This document shows, in pieces, positions 28,401 through 43,400 of a stretch of 58,911 nt of DNA. Source of the DNA: Burkholderiales bacterium RIFCSPLOWO2_12_FULL_61_40. Lineage in GTDB: Bacteria > Pseudomonadota > Gammaproteobacteria > Burkholderiales > Burkholderiaceae_C. The stretch's first letter is position 1. Every line of letters starts with the position of its first letter. The position numbers and the translations under genes were made by a program. Where the stretch lies: positions 1-58,911 of the forward strand of contig MESI01000078.1 in NCBI GenBank assembly GCA_001770935.1, written 5' to 3'. The notes beneath the pieces were generated by a model. It ran no database searches. It was not told the origin of the DNA and saw only the letters and a program-made list of their open reading frames with translations.

Positions 28401-31400
28401 GGGGCTTGCACCAGCTCCCAGAAGAACTGGGTGCCGTCGGCGTCAATAGCCTCCACTTGACCACTCCAGGCAAGGCCAGCTGTGGCGGGGGCAAGCGTAT
28501 CGGCGTCCAGCGTGGTGGCACCCGCTACCGTGAGTGCAGGCGGCAGGTTTTCCTGCGGCACCGCATACACACCATGGCCCAAGTTGAACTTGACCAGCGA
28601 GGCCATGCCGGCCATGGTGGCAAAGCGGCTGGCGGGGACAACGGTGATGGTTTGGTTAGCCAGGGTGGCGCCCACTTTGAGCTTGCCACCGAGCTGTGCA
28701 TTGCTCAGGCCTGCGCTGACGTCCAATATCCACAAATCAGACTGGTCGCCGGTCCCCGCGTTGGCGCCGGCAATGCTGTCGCCAAAATACAGACCTGGGT
28801 CTAGCAGCAGCATCAACGGGCCATTGAGGTCGTCGGTGCCGATGTTGGTGAGGCTGACGTCGTAGCTGACGGTGCCGTCGGCACGGTTGGCCCGGGTGTT
28901 GCTGAAGTCGAGCTTCACCTGGGTCGTCATGTCCAGCAGAGCAGTAAAGGTACTAAGGTAGCCGTGCTCCAGACGGGTCTGGTTGAAGCTGCGCAGTGTG
29001 CCGCTGATGTCCAACTGGTACTGCCCTGCAGGCAAGCCGTTGACATCGAGGTAGGCGGTGCGGCGTGTGGCGTCCCAGCGCACGCTTTGCGGCGTGATGA
29101 TGCGCCCGGCGTTGGCGCCCAAGGCGGTGAAGGTGAAATTGGCGGGGTCGATGACGCTGGAGGGGTCGCCGCTGGTGGCACCAAGCCACATGGCTTGGTC
29201 GAAGGTAACCGCAATTTGTCCCACAGGCAGGGGCAACAAAGCGCCGTCTGGCACGCTTACAGCCTTGACTTTAGGGGCGTGGATGGGCGCTATTTCGTCG
29301 ATATGCCCAGTTTGAGCCACCAAAATGCGGCCGTCGCTGGTGGCGACAATGCTTTCACCACGGGTGCCACCTGCGGCAACCTGCAAGGCGCGTTTGGATT
29401 GCAGTTCAATCATCCACACAGACGATTGGTGTGGTGTGGCGTCAGCGCCGTCCACCACCGCACGCTGGTGCAAGTTGCTGGAAGCAAGCAGCAAGCCTTC
29501 AAGCTCAGTGCCGGCCGCACCAAAGGTAATGCTGTCGATCACGCCGCTCAAGCGGTATTCCAGCTCGGCCCGGCCAATGGTGCGCCCGCTCATGGGGAAG
29601 CTGACGATGTCCGTAGTGCCATTGGGCTGGGCTGCGGTGATGTCCACGCCACTCCAACGCACCGCCCACAGGCGGCCATCGGGTGCGAAGGCGAGATCGC
29701 CCACGCGCTGGTTGCTGAAGTGCTTCCAGGCCTTGGAGGCGTCGGCCTCGTTGGGCCGGAAAATTTCGATGCCGTTTCCAGAGGAGACATAGATATCACC
29801 GCTACCCGGCTGGATCGCCAGGGCATGGGTGAGGGGGTCTTGGCCTGGTCCGCTCATGCGGTGTAACACGGTGCCAGTAAGGGGGTCGAGTTGCAGCAGT
29901 TCGCTGCCCGTCATCACCCATAGCTGGCCCATGCTGTCCATCGCCATGTCCAGCACTGGTTCGGCCAATGTGAACAGGGGTGTGGTGGAGTGGCCGCCGT
30001 CTTTGGTGTAGCTGAACACCTCATTGCGCAGGCTGCCTGCGCTGACCAGGAAGGAGTGGTCTGCCAGCTCGACCATGGCGAGGGCGCCGATGTCGGCGTC
30101 GCTATGGGCATAGCCGTCGGCCAGACCACGCAGGGTGAACGGTGCAAGCACCGAGCGCAGGTCGCCGGGCTGTGCTGGGGCCACTTGGCCCGGCAGTTGG
30201 AGCAGCGATTGCGCGAACAGCGCGTTGGCAGCGTAGCTGCGGTCGGGCACAGCCTGTGGCAATTCGGCCGTTTGGCTTAGCGTTTCGTTCACGCCCAAGC
30301 CGTCTAGTACGGCTTGGCGGGTGCCGTCGTCTGGCAGAACGGCATTGGCCACCGAGGCCGCTTCGCGGTTGCCCGCGTTGTCAACGGCCACCGCCAGGAA
30401 TTCGTAGCTTTTACCGGCTGCGCCGGTAAAAACGGCCTGGGTTTGGGTGGGGGCAATTTGGCGTTGCCAAATTTTAAAGTCACCACCGTCTTCCGCCACG
30501 TAGACGGTGACCGATTTAACACCACTGGCGTCGTCTGCGGCCACCCACTTCACGTCAAAAACAGGCGCACCTTGGGTGTTGTTGCCCAATGCGGTGACGG
30601 TGGCGGTGGTGACGGGCGCATGGGCATCGAGCGTGCTGCTGATGGTGGCGCTGTCAATAGGCGGTGCGTCGTCCAGCAAGATGCGGGCCGTGGCGGTGAT
30701 GCTGGCGTTGGATTGCGCCGTGTCTGCCGAGCGCACGGTGTAGCTGACAAAACCGCGCTTGAGTTGATCGGCGTTGGCCTGGCTGGCGCTGCTTGCGGGG
30801 GCCAGCAAACCATGCGTGTTGTCGCGCATGACTTCACCGGTGTCTGGATCGATAGCTTGGAGCAACCAGGTAGCAGTGTGGCTGGCCACATCGATACCGG
30901 CACTGACGCGCAGGATGAAGCCCTTGCTGCCGGTGAAGTCAAAATCGCCCTGGAAGTTGGCTTTGTCGTCTGGCACATGGAGATTGATGTCGCCCAGCTT
31001 GAGGTCACCCAGACGCAAGGTGCGTGGGTCGAGGTCCGTGTCCAGCTGTGTGACGATGCGCAACTGTCCAACAGGATGGTTGGACGGGTTATTGAAGGAC
31101 ACGCTGTAGGGCAGTGGTGTGTCCGCTGGAACATAGCTGCTGCCATCGCTTGCCGAGCCACCCAGTGCGCCCTGCGGGCCGCGCATGCTGATCAATGCCT
31201 GTGCATCGGCGTTTTGCTGGGCGGCTTGCTGCAGGTATTGTGAGAGATTGAGCGACTGCGCGGCAATCGGTTGGAAGTTGCCATCCAGCACGCCAATATG
31301 GCGCAAGTATTCGAGCTCGGTCACTCCACCGGTGTAGACGTTGAAGTTCAAGAAGTGTGTTTCTTGGGCGGCGTGTTGGTCAAACGCGGCAGCGTCAGCC

Positions 31401-34400
31401 ATCTTGGGCACCGGAATCTCAACCTCATTACCATCACCATCCCGGCGGTATTCCATGTATTCAATGCCGGTTTTCAGGGCATTGGGGTCACCCGCATATT
31501 TTGCGGTATCACCATACCATTGTTGGACTTTGGTGAAGAAGCCCAGCACATCGGCCTGGGTGCGGTAGGTGTCGCCAGCCTTGGCCAGCAAAATGCCGGT
31601 TGCCAGCGTGGCGTTCAGGCTCATGACTTTGGGGTTATCCCGAATCGGCGGTGCCTCGGCCAAGGGACGCAACAACCCGGCGGTCTCCATCGCACCCAGC
31701 CAGCCAGCAACCCACTGTGCTTCATCCGCAGCCAATACAGACAGGCTGCTGGGTGCGGTGGTGTCAGTCAGGATAGCAGTGCGTAATTGTTTGGCATGCG
31801 CAGTTTGGTCTGCGATGAATTCGTCACGCGTCAAGGGGGTGGCCGCGCCCACCAGATTGAAGCGGAACGGCATGGCCAAGTATTCTCTCTTGGTAATGTG
31901 GTCCGAATCCGGTCCAGGAGGAGCCAGGAATTTGGCTGCCAATCCAGCCTGAATATTGTTCAGACTGGAGACACCTCCATCGAGCAGGCCCTGGGCCTTC
32001 CAGTCAGGGTGGGTGGCATAGAGCTTGTCGCGCAAGCCCTCAAAGTCGTAGTTGATCCATTCCTTCAGACCTGGGTAGGTTTGAAGGTTGAAGCTCATGC
32101 CAACGAAGCCGCCAGCGGCCACGTCAAACGCGTAGCCGGGGGCCAGGTTGAAGCCATTGGTATCGTCCGCGCCATCCAGGCGTGCCCATGGCACGTCGGC
32201 ACGGATGGTGCCAGCGGTTGGTGTTTGGCCATAGGTCTGGGTGTTGCCCGCCGCGTCGGCGGTTTTTCCATCTGGACGACCAGATACGTTGGCACCAAAA
32301 AGTACATAGGGCAGGTTGAGGCCCCCGAGTACGTCCTGGCTGTAGCCCATTTCTGTGGCGCCAAAATCAAAGCGCACATAAGGCGTATCCACGTTGGTCA
32401 AACTTTGCAGTGACACGCTGTACAAGCCGTTGTCGCCAGGGCTTAAGGTGCGTGGCCCCCCCACGCCGATGGTGACATCGGCTTCAATGCCACGCTCTAC
32501 CAAGTAGCGGTTGGCTTCGACCACACGTTGGCCATTGGGGTTGGTGACCGCCACGTCATACAGGCCATGGGGCAAGGTGCGTAGGTCAAATACGGCGCGG
32601 ATGTGGGTGGCGTCGAGCACTTGCCAGCGGTCTGGCTCCAGCTCGGCCACACCGGGGCGAGAGAGTTTGACCAGGGCGCCAGCTTTGAAGCTGGCGCCGT
32701 ATATATCGAAGGTGACCCAACGGTGGTTCTCGTCGCCGGTGCCGCCCTGGTCGGGCGTTACCTTGGTGATGGACAAGGGCATCAGATCGGCGCGTAGTGT
32801 TACCGGCGTCTCACTGCCTTGACGGGCACGCACCAGCACGTAGTAGTCGCCGGCTTGCGTAGTGGCAATGGTGGCGTCTTGGTCCACTGCAACGGGGTTG
32901 CTGTAAGACGCATCAAATGCGAAACCAGTTGGGATATCGCCATATCGGATGTACAACTCATTGGAGCCCTCTGTATCAGAGGAGTCGAGCGTGACACGCA
33001 AGGTCTCGCCACTGGCAACGCTGACTTTGTAAAGGCGCGCCTGCCCCGCGCTGAGTGTGGTTTGCAGCAGGCTGGCGACGGTGAGCGTAGGCACCTGCAC
33101 TTGCAGGGTAGAGCCCGATGCCAAACGGTTATTGGCCTCTCCAGGGGGCAGGTTCAGCTCGGTGGCTGTGTACGTTATCTTGCCTTCAAAGACTTCGTTG
33201 TACAGGTCTGGGCGCACGATGATGCGCCAGTTGCCGTCTTTGAGCGGGGGCAAATTGGCTTTCAAGGTGCCGGTGTAGCTAGCCACTGCACCCAGGTCGC
33301 CATTGTGGTCAACCTTGCCCAACAGAATGTCACCTAAATCCCAGGCGTTGTCGCTGGAAAGGTAGAGGGCGTCGGTCCAATGGCCATAAGCCGGGTTGAT
33401 GGAGTCATTGATGATGGTGTAGTCAATCTGCACCTCGTCACCCACGTTGGCGCTTGCTGGCACCACCACATTGCTGACTTTGAGGTCGGCTGGCGGCGGT
33501 GTTTCCACAATGATGGGTTGTACTGCTGCAGTAGCGTTGTTTTGCTCTTTGCCGAATTCGCGTACGGTTCCGAATTCGCCCGTACCCCAGGCGCGTGCAG
33601 GGTCGGTAATGACGAATACGTAGTAGGCACCTTCCAGATCGCGTGGTGCCGTCACTGTGAGCGCCCCGTTATAGCTGGCACCAGAGGCCAAGCCGCCATT
33701 GTGGTCAACGTAGCCGACGTAGCGGTCTTGGTTGACGTCCAGGAAACGGTCTTTGGACAAGTAGATCAGATCGTTCCAATGCAGCTGGTCGCTCGGGGTG
33801 GCGCCACCTGCGTTGAGCACTTGGTAGTTGACGCTGAAAGCCTGGCCAGCCAGCACGGTGCTGGGCGATGTGACCTGCACCACCTGCAGATCAGGTGGTG
33901 TGCGCATTTCGATGGTCAACGCAATGGATGAAACGTTGTTGCCTTCGTCTTTGAACTCTTTGACCGCGTCTGACATTCGGGCATTGGTAAGCGTATCCAG
34001 TTGATCACGGATGGTGCTGGATTCGTCGCCACCAGAGGTGGTCGAGGTATCTGTCTTGACAATGATGTGAAAGTTGCCACTGATTGACTCTGGCAAATTA
34101 AACGTAGCTGAGTTGGTGTAAGACTCACCCGGTTTCAAGTATTTTGGCTTGTTGTTGTCATAGAGCGCCGTCGAACGAACACGAAGAACCCGTTCAGCAT
34201 CGCTGCCCCGGTCAACCAATGGGTGGTCGGTACCATCTAAAGAATCGTCACGCGATAGGTAAACTCCATCAAACCAGCCATTGGTGCGGGTGTCACGGGT
34301 GCCACGATTGGTGGTGGTCCAAGTCACAGTAATTTGCTGACCTGAAGAAGGATTTAGATCAGATACCGTGATGGTGTCGATCTGCAAATCAGGTTCACGG

Positions 34401-37400
34401 TAGGTGACGTTCAGTGTGCCGCGCGCAATGTTGTTGTCGTTGCGAGCACCTTCGTAGGCCGTATCTTTGTAATAGCTGTCGCGAGCTAGCTCATTTACCC
34501 CGCCATTGAGTAGTTCCCCTTTGGCCGTAGCACTCGCGCCATCAGCAATTACATAGATGTAGTATCCGCCATCGGTGCCGGGAGGCAGCTTTACCTTGGC
34601 TGAAGTGGTGTAACTTGCGTTGGACGCCAGCCCACCTATATTGGAATGAACGGCACTTCCCAGCGCAATCGCGCGACTGGGGATGAAGACCGGATCACGA
34701 CTGAAGTAGATCAGGTCAATCCAGTCATGGGTGCCGGCCCATACCGCGTCGCCCTGGTTGGTAACAGTCCATGAGACAACTGTTTCTTCGCCAGAGAAAT
34801 TCTCTGACTGCGTTTCTACGGCAGTCACCTGCAAGTCCGCAGGGTGCACAGAGATAACCGAGTTGCCCGCGCCCACGTTATTGGACTCACTCACTTCGCC
34901 CACTTGGCTCCGGACATCGGTTTTCACCACCACATAACGGCCCTTGACTGACGGTGCCAGCTGCACCGTTTGAGTTACGCTGTATTTTTCGCTGTTGCCC
35001 AGGGTGCGCTGTTGTGTATAGCTACCCAAACTCCACACTTCTCGCGCTGTATCTAAATTGGGGTTGTCGGTAATATAGACCGAGTCTGTCCAATCGCCAG
35101 TAAAGAGCTCACCACGGTTTTGCACGGTGTAACTGAAGGAGTAGTTGCCACCTGCCTCGGCTGCGGCCAAACCACTGACTTCGGTCACAGCCAAGTCAGG
35201 TGGGGTAACGCCCAGCACACTGATGGCGCGCGCCTTGTAGTTGTTGTTGTCAATCTGGTTGGGGTCGTCCGGATTGAGTTGCGACGCCAACGTGTCTTCA
35301 AGAATCGCGTCGTAAGTGTCGCTCCACACCGTAACGAAATAGTTGCCGGAATACACGTTGTCTGGAATGTTGACCTGGGTGGTTCCCAAGTAGTCCTCAC
35401 CCACCGCGAGGTTTCCGTTGTGAGTGACAGAGCCTAGCAAGAAATCACCCTTGTAGGCACCGGGGCGACGCTTGTCACGGGCCAACCAGACCGTGTCGGT
35501 CCAGCTACTCACATTGGCGGCGTCACCACGGGTGGTGTTGCTGCCCAGGTTGGCCACTTTGTAGCGCACTTCAATGCTGGCTCCATGCACGGCCTGGTCT
35601 GGTGCGACCACATCGCTGGTAACCAAGTCGCCGAACGGAATGGGGTCCACATAGAAGTGTGCAGCCTTGATGTTGTTGCCTTCACTGGGATATTCGTCAA
35701 CGTTGTTGTTGCCATCCGCTACGACGATCAAATAGGCGTCGCCGCGATAGCGGATTGGAATATTGACGGAAGCACTGTCTGTGGCATAGCTCTCCGTGGG
35801 GGCCAACGCGGCGCCATTGTCAAATTGGCCGACCAGGACATCGTCTCCACTGAGGTTGGCATCCAGCGACAAAAAGACCTTATCTTTCCAACGACCACTT
35901 GCAGCAGACGGGCCCTGATTGGCCACGGTATAGCGAATGGACGCACTGGTGCCTGCAGTCACATGATCGGGCACCACCATGGTGCCCACCCGCAAGTCCG
36001 GCCGGTCATTGAGGCTGACCTCGGTGACATCGGTTGATACCAAGCTGTTGTTGTCGCGTGCTGCGCCATATTCATACAGTTGGCTACCGGCATTGGTGAT
36101 GACCTTTACCCGGTACTGCCCTTCTATTTTTGCGGGCAGGCGAACCTGCTCGGTGCGTGTGTAGCGGATGCCGGACTCCAGCCCACGGTCGTAGCTGAAA
36201 CTTCCCAGCGTTACCGCCGCGCCCAAGCCATTGGCAGGAATCACTACAACGGTATCTGTCCAGACTCCGTTGGCCTTGGCCTCGCCTTGGTTGACGACGC
36301 TCCACGACACATCAATGAGTGCGCCTTCCTGTGCGCTGCTTGGCAGCGTTATGGTTTCGACCTTCAGATCGGGGGACTTGGAAAGTACAACCGGAATGGC
36401 CACTGTGCTACCGGTGTTGTTGTTCATGTAGACGAACTCAAATGGACCACCGGTGTGCACATTGATGTAGAAGCTGCCTTCGATGCCTTCGGGCAGGGTC
36501 ACGTCGATGCTGCGGGTGTAGCGGTCATTTACCGCCAGCTGACCAATGTGGCTGGCCGAGCCGAGCTGAGTTACAACGTCCGAACCATCAGGATTGCGGC
36601 TCAACCATACCTGATCGGACCATTGCGTGGCATTGGTGAGACCGATGCCGCAATTAACGACCGCCCAAGTCACATGCAGGGGGCGACCACTGGCGCCGAC
36701 ACCCTGCGCAGTGACGGATTCGACCTGCAAATCGGCGTAGGGCATGGTCATAACGTCTACATCGTGGCTAATGCGTCCGATGTTGTTGGCTTCGAGGTTA
36801 TTCTCAAATACCTCGGATTTCGCGTCGCTGACCACGAATAGCTTAAATCGTCCGACAGTGGCTGCGGGCAGCAACACATGCTCAGTGCGACTGTACGCCT
36901 CGGCAGCCACCAAACCACCAGTATGAACATACTCACCAACCACGCGATCATCCGTATTGCCAACGATATCGTCGGTCGAAAGGATGATGCGATCGGTCCA
37001 ACTGCCGGTACGCCCTTCCCCAGTACCCTGGTTAGTCACGGTCCAACTCACATCAAGTGGGGCAGGGTCGTCAATCACCCGGTCAGGTGCTGTTACGGCA
37101 GAGACTGCCAAGTCAGCATACGGCGCCAAGTTGACAGTCAGGTTTTGTGCGGCCCGGTTATTGGTGCGTGTACGGTCGTCGATGGCGTTGCCGCCATCTG
37201 CAACTACGACGACTTCGTATTCACCAGTGAAATCGAGCGGCACCAAGAAGTCGGCAGATGCACTGTAGCTGGCTCCTTCCGCCAGTGGCCCCGTGCGGGC
37301 CACGTCTGCGACCTTGCGCAATACCCCATCTTTAGCCAGGAAGACTTGGTCAACCCAATTGACCCGCACTTCGCCGCCAACGTTGTTCACGGTCCAATCC

Positions 37401-40400
37401 ACATGCATGCTGACACCCGATTGCACCAAGCCTGGGCCATTTACGGTAGCCACGCTGAGGTCTGGACGCGCTACATGTACTGTCGTGGCGGCAGCGGCCT
37501 GGTTGTTGTCCTCGGCCGCTCTCTCAAACACCGTGTTATCAGTATCGGTTTTAACGATCCAACGGAAATCACCCTCCGGGAACCAGGACGGCAAAGTGAA
37601 GTTGATATTACGCGCAACGCTCCCCCCCACATCCAATGGTGTGGTGTTAAACACACTGGCTACTTCGTGCAAACCCGCAACGCCACGATCTACATAGATG
37701 CGGTCACGCCAGGAGCCGGACGCAGTGGCCGTGCCGTTGTTACCTGCGGTATAGCTGATACTGACAGCATCACCGGGCCGTAGCACCGTTGGGCCTACTA
37801 CATCAGTCACTACCAGGTCTGGCGTAGGTGCCAGCCCCACATGCAGTGTTGCCATGCTGAAGGCACTGTTGTTGCCAAGGTGGGTGGTTTCCGTGACGCT
37901 GCGGTTAGTGTTGGTGTCCACTAGGACGTAGTAGTCACCACTGAGGTCGCGCGGCAAGGTCAACGTGGCGCGTCCGGTGTATGACTGACCAGGAGCCAGC
38001 AAGCCCGCATGGGTTACCGAGCCCGAGAGCACGATGTCGTTGCCGCTCATCGTGGTGTCTGCTGAGAGCACCACGCGGTCGTTCCACAATGCCAAATCGG
38101 TAGTGGCATTGCCATTGTTGGTGACCACCCAGGTGATCAGGATGTTTTCGCCACTTTGGGCGTTGGCAGGCGCAGTCACTTGCGTGGTGGTGAGGTCGGC
38201 GTATGCCGTGCTCAGGTCAATTGCGCGGGCGCTGCTGCTGTTGTCGGCTCGGGTATCGGGCTCCACGACCTCTGCGGAACTATCGCTGCGCACGCCCAGG
38301 TAGTAGCGCCCTTCGGTGCGCATGGGCACCCGAATGCTTGCAGTTTGGGCATAGCTTTCCCCAACATGCAAACTACCGGTGTGCCGAATGGTGCCAATGA
38401 CTACGTCATCGGCATTGCCAATAATGGCATCATTGCTGAAGACGAGCTGGTCATTCCAGGCGGCGGTGGTGTCGGCCTGGCCTTGGTTGGAAACAGTCCA
38501 GCTCATGGTTACTGGCTCGCCACCTACGCCCAGTGCGGACGTGGCTAAGGTGTCAATATGCAAATCCGCGTAGGTTTTGCTGGCTGACTCAGCATGAATA
38601 TCGGCACTGTTGTTGGTTTCTGCATCATTTGTGAGATTGGTTTCAAACAACACGCCCATTCCGGCACTATTTTGGTCGGCAGTGATGGTGATACCAATAT
38701 CTCCAGCACCCTTCAAGCCTTCGGGCAAGCGGAAGGTGAAGGTGCGTTCGCGGAATCCCCCAGCCGAAATTGCGCCGTTGGCTGATCCGTTGGTCAGCGC
38801 AAGAGGGTCGTAGCCCACGCTGGTGTCCAGTAGCACCAAATTGGCCGCTGTGTTTCGTACAACGATACGATCATCAAAACTGGCAGAAGCCGCGCTACTG
38901 CCGTCGTTCCAGTCCTCCCAGTACAAGGTCACCAAGCTGCCAGCCTGCACGCCCGTGCTATCCACTCGCAGGTTCTTGATGCGCATATCAGGGCCCGACA
39001 AGCGAATAAGCTCGCCCGTGTTGTTGCCCTCTCCGGTGCCGGCCAAGTTGGCCTCGGGCACTTCAGACGCGCTATCTGCAATCACCCGAATAGAAAAACG
39101 CCCCGATGCAGATAGGCCGCTAGGCCAGGTAAAGCTGGCGTTGCGCAGGCGTATATCGCCAATGCCGAATACGGTTGCCCCCAGTGCTTCACGGACCACC
39201 ACGTTCACCACAAATTCGTTGGTGGAAAGGTTGCGAACTTCCAATCGCTCACTCCAATCGTGGTCCAGTTCCTTGCTGCCCCGATTGGCGCTCGTCCAAG
39301 TGACGGCTACGTTTTGCCCGGGTTGAAAGCCTGCAGACGGACTCATGCCAAGGTCTTCAATAACCAGGTCGGCATAGGGTGCCAAGGCGACGGTGGTCTC
39401 GATCGCCAACGCGTTATTGCCTTCACCGGTGCCCGTGGCGTTACTTTCCTTGATGCTGTTAAATGCATCGGACAGCACGGTAATGCTGAGGTGGCCTGCG
39501 GCCAACGCTCCATCGGGCAGCTGAATCAACCTGCTGCGGGTGCGTGCTTCACCAGCGGCGATGGGGCCATTGCCCCCGTCTGCAGCAAGGTAAGGCACCG
39601 ATATATCGGTGACGATGGAACCCGTATCCAGGTTGCGCACAATGATACGGTCGTTCCAGTTGCCAACGGTGGGCAGCACGCCACGGTTTTCTACCACCCA
39701 CTGTACATTGACGGCTTGACCGGTTTGCAGCGAATCTGCAGGAGACAGCGTCACGCTGTTAACGGCGAGGTCAGGCGCGGGCTTGACCAGCAGGGTGTCG
39801 AGCACCACAGGGGGAGCTTCGAATACTTTGACTACGTTGAACGCCACCTTGGACTGGGGTATTGTCCCTGCATTGATACCTTCGAGCACCAGGGTGTAGG
39901 TGCCGGTGATGGAGAGAGCACTGGGCTCTTGGTCGTAGCCGCTAAAAACGTGCTGATAGTAATTCCCTATGCCGGATTCATAGTGGTGGTATTGCAGGTT
40001 ATCGATCCCCATGCTTCGGTCAAAAAACACTTGCCGTCCAAGAGGGTCCAGCAGTGTCCAATGCGGCGTAGAGTGCCTGCCGTCATTCAAAACGAGATCT
40101 GGCACCACAGTGGTCAACGAATCAAAGTAATAACGCTCACCAGCGATCGCATCAAAGCGGAAAAGGTTGACACCATTGACGGGGGTTACTACTGTGGAAA
40201 TCGGAGTGCCGGGCACCACCGCAGTCGCCACATCCAAATTGAGTACACGAAACGAATAATCGCCCGCTGCGCCGTTGACGGTATCGATGACCAGGGTGTA
40301 GTCACCCGCCGTCAACTTTCCGCCAAAATCCTTGGCATTGTTGTAGATACTGTAGCCATCGTAGTAGGTGTAGTTGTTCGCGTACCAGGAGTAGTTTTCA

Positions 40401-43400
40401 TCACCCACCATGGAATGCTCAAACACAACCCCGGATGGGCCTTCTAGACGCCATCTCAAATTGACATTAGTTCCCAAATTGTCGAATGCCAAGGTCGTAG
40501 AGGCGTCTAAATGCAGTTTGTATCTGGTTGACGTAGCAGCACCCGGGGTATTACCCGATACCGTGGTGTTGAACTGCAAGGTCGGTACAGTGGTGTGCAC
40601 CATAAAGCTATAGCTGGCGCCGCCACTTTGGTTACCTTGTCCGTCGAGCAACAACCAGTATTCACCGGCAGTCAGCGGGAAGGCTGAGCCATCAGAACCG
40701 GTATTGCCCGTTTGCAATTGGACACCGTAAGGGGAAATTAGTTTCCAGGTCAGCCCGGTGCCAGAACCTGTGGCCGCATCAAACACAAAGTTGGCCGCCT
40801 CTGCTATGTTAAGACGGTACACGGCCACACCATTGGCAGGATTCACGTTACCAGACACCACGGTTTCTGGGGCGAGCATGGTGGCCGCAGTGATATCCAA
40901 CAACTTGAAACTGAAATTCTGGTTGCTGTAACCATTTCTGAATTTCAGTGTGTAAGTGCCGGCCGCCGGTACCTTGATGGCCTGATTTCCTTCGTTGTAA
41001 TGGTTGGCAGAGTACAAGTTCACGCCATTGGCATCGACGATGTCGGCATGCAAGTTGAGATAACTCAGTGGATCCAACCACAATGTGGCGGCGCCGGTGG
41101 TCTCAAAGGTATAGCTCAGCGTCCCCTCTTCGCCCAGTGTGCCGTTGGTCACTGTGTCTAGCGCCAAAACAGTGGGCAGTGGCGCGGCAACTTTGCGCAC
41201 GGTGAAGTTGTAGTCTTGGGAAGTCGTGCTGGGGGAGGATGAACCATCGGTGTCCCAGATCAGCCAATAGCTTCCCGTTCGAGGCAGGTTGGCCACCGTG
41301 CCAGCGCCCGTGCCTTGTTTGATGGCGGTACCAAATTCGTCCACCACGCGCCATCTGCCACTGGTAGCTTGGTCTGGCGTTATCGCATAGTAGTCACCCG
41401 CCTGGGCATCCAGGCGGAAGGGTGTGGCTTGCCCCACGGGCACGTTGCCTGTGGTGGCAACCTCAAGCGCCAATGCGGGTGCTTGTGCCAAGTTCAGCAG
41501 CCTGAAGGCGTAGCTTGTGTTGTAAGAGTAGTACCCGTATTCGTAGGGTGTCAGCGCAAAACGGTAGGTGCCTGCCTGCAGCTCAATAATTGGGTTGTAG
41601 CTGGGGTCAGACGATGCCCCCCAAACATACTGCTCCGCCACCGTTTGCCCAGGGCGCGAGACGGTCCATTTGAATCCATAGCCATTGAACTGTGAAACAT
41701 CCATCAGCAGCCGGGTAGGCTCGGCTACCGTCAATTCATAGGTCTGATAAGGGCTGGTGCCATAGAGATAACCACCAGTGACCAAGCTGCCAACCGCCAG
41801 AGTGTGCGTTTTTAGCGCAAAACGATAGTCAGTCTGCACCCCAGCACCATCCACCGCGTCTGTATCCCACACCAATGTGTAGCGGCCACTTTGGGTCAGT
41901 CGTGGCATGGTTGCAAGGGTTGCCAGATCACCCCCGGCCAGTTGACCGCCGTTAGGGTCAAATAGGGTCCAACGCCCACTGAGCAGATCGGTAACCAGCG
42001 GTACATAGTCAAAGCTGTCGCCCGCGACCCCATTGAAGCCCATCACCACCGCAGTGCCGGGAACTACGGCTCCACTGGCTTCGTCGCCAATTGCCAGGGT
42101 GGCTGCGCTTTGCAGGTCCACCAAGCGAAATGCCAGAGTCTCTTGCGTGACCGACGTAGAAAATACTTTCAGTGTGTAGGTATCGGCACGCAGACTGAGC
42201 AAGCGGGCCGAGTCTGCGGTGGCTGCAGTCCAGGTACCGCTATCGACTACCCCGTCTGCAGTTGCCAAACGCCAGCTCACGCTGTCGCCGTCTGCCTGCA
42301 AGGCATCTAAGAGCAAACGCGTTTGGGTGCCAAGGGTAAAGGTATAGGTACGGGTGGAAGCACCGGCAGGTAACGTCTCTTGGACGGTGCTGCCGATAGC
42401 CAGCGAAATTGCTACTTCAGTGGGTGTGCTGGAGAGCGTAAAACGATAAGAAGCACTGGTGCCCAAACCATCGGCGTTGGTGTCCCACACTAAAAAGTAG
42501 GTGCCACTGCGGGTGAAACGTGTCAGCGCCTGGTTTTGTGCACTGTCACCGGTTTGAACTTGCGCACCAAATTCGTTGTACAAAGTCCATTGCCCGGTCA
42601 GCCCCCCAAGATCAGTTGGAGTGTAGTAAAGCCGCTGCCCGACTTGCGCATCAAACCGGTAAATAGCAGCCGAGCCTGACACTAAAGCACCCGATATTTG
42701 CGCATCAGCAGCTACCATATTGGCGGTAGAAATATCGCGCAAGTTCAAGGAATAGTTGACTACGCCCCCCCCCTGTGCCGCTACTTCAACACGATAAGTT
42801 CCCGCAGACAGCGTAAATGGTGCTGCGCCGGGCGTTGCAGCCGACACGCTGAAGGAATTAACCTGATTATTGCCCTGGTAGATCGCAACCCCAGCGTCCG
42901 CGTCCAAGCCCAAGAAGTCTATGTACAGACTCGTGTTTTCCGTGAGCGTAAGCGTATAGCTATCGCCCAGCCTGTAGGGAAGCACCGCGCCGCTGACCTC
43001 GGCATTGAGTACCAGTGGTTGCGCTACACGCATATCCAGTGTGGCATCGGAAGAGTCGCCTTGGGTGTAGGCGAAATACCAGGTTCCACTGACCAGGGGC
43101 GTGAATACGTTGTTGTCCCAACTGTACAGGTTCTGTGCAATGGACAAGTTAGGCTGATAGATGTTCCAGCTTGAGTTGTTTGCCGACCTGACAAGGTAAG
43201 TCTGTCCGGCAAACAAGTCCATCTTGTAGAGATTTGTGCCTGTGGCAACAATGCTGTCGCCCGTAGCAACCACTGTGGCATTGGCCCCATCTTCTATTGC
43301 AAAGCTGATGTCGGTTGGTTCGTCGTTGGTGTCGTTGGATTTAGCTTCCAGTACATAGTCCCCAGCATCCAGTTCAAGCACGGTGGGATGGTGCCCATAC

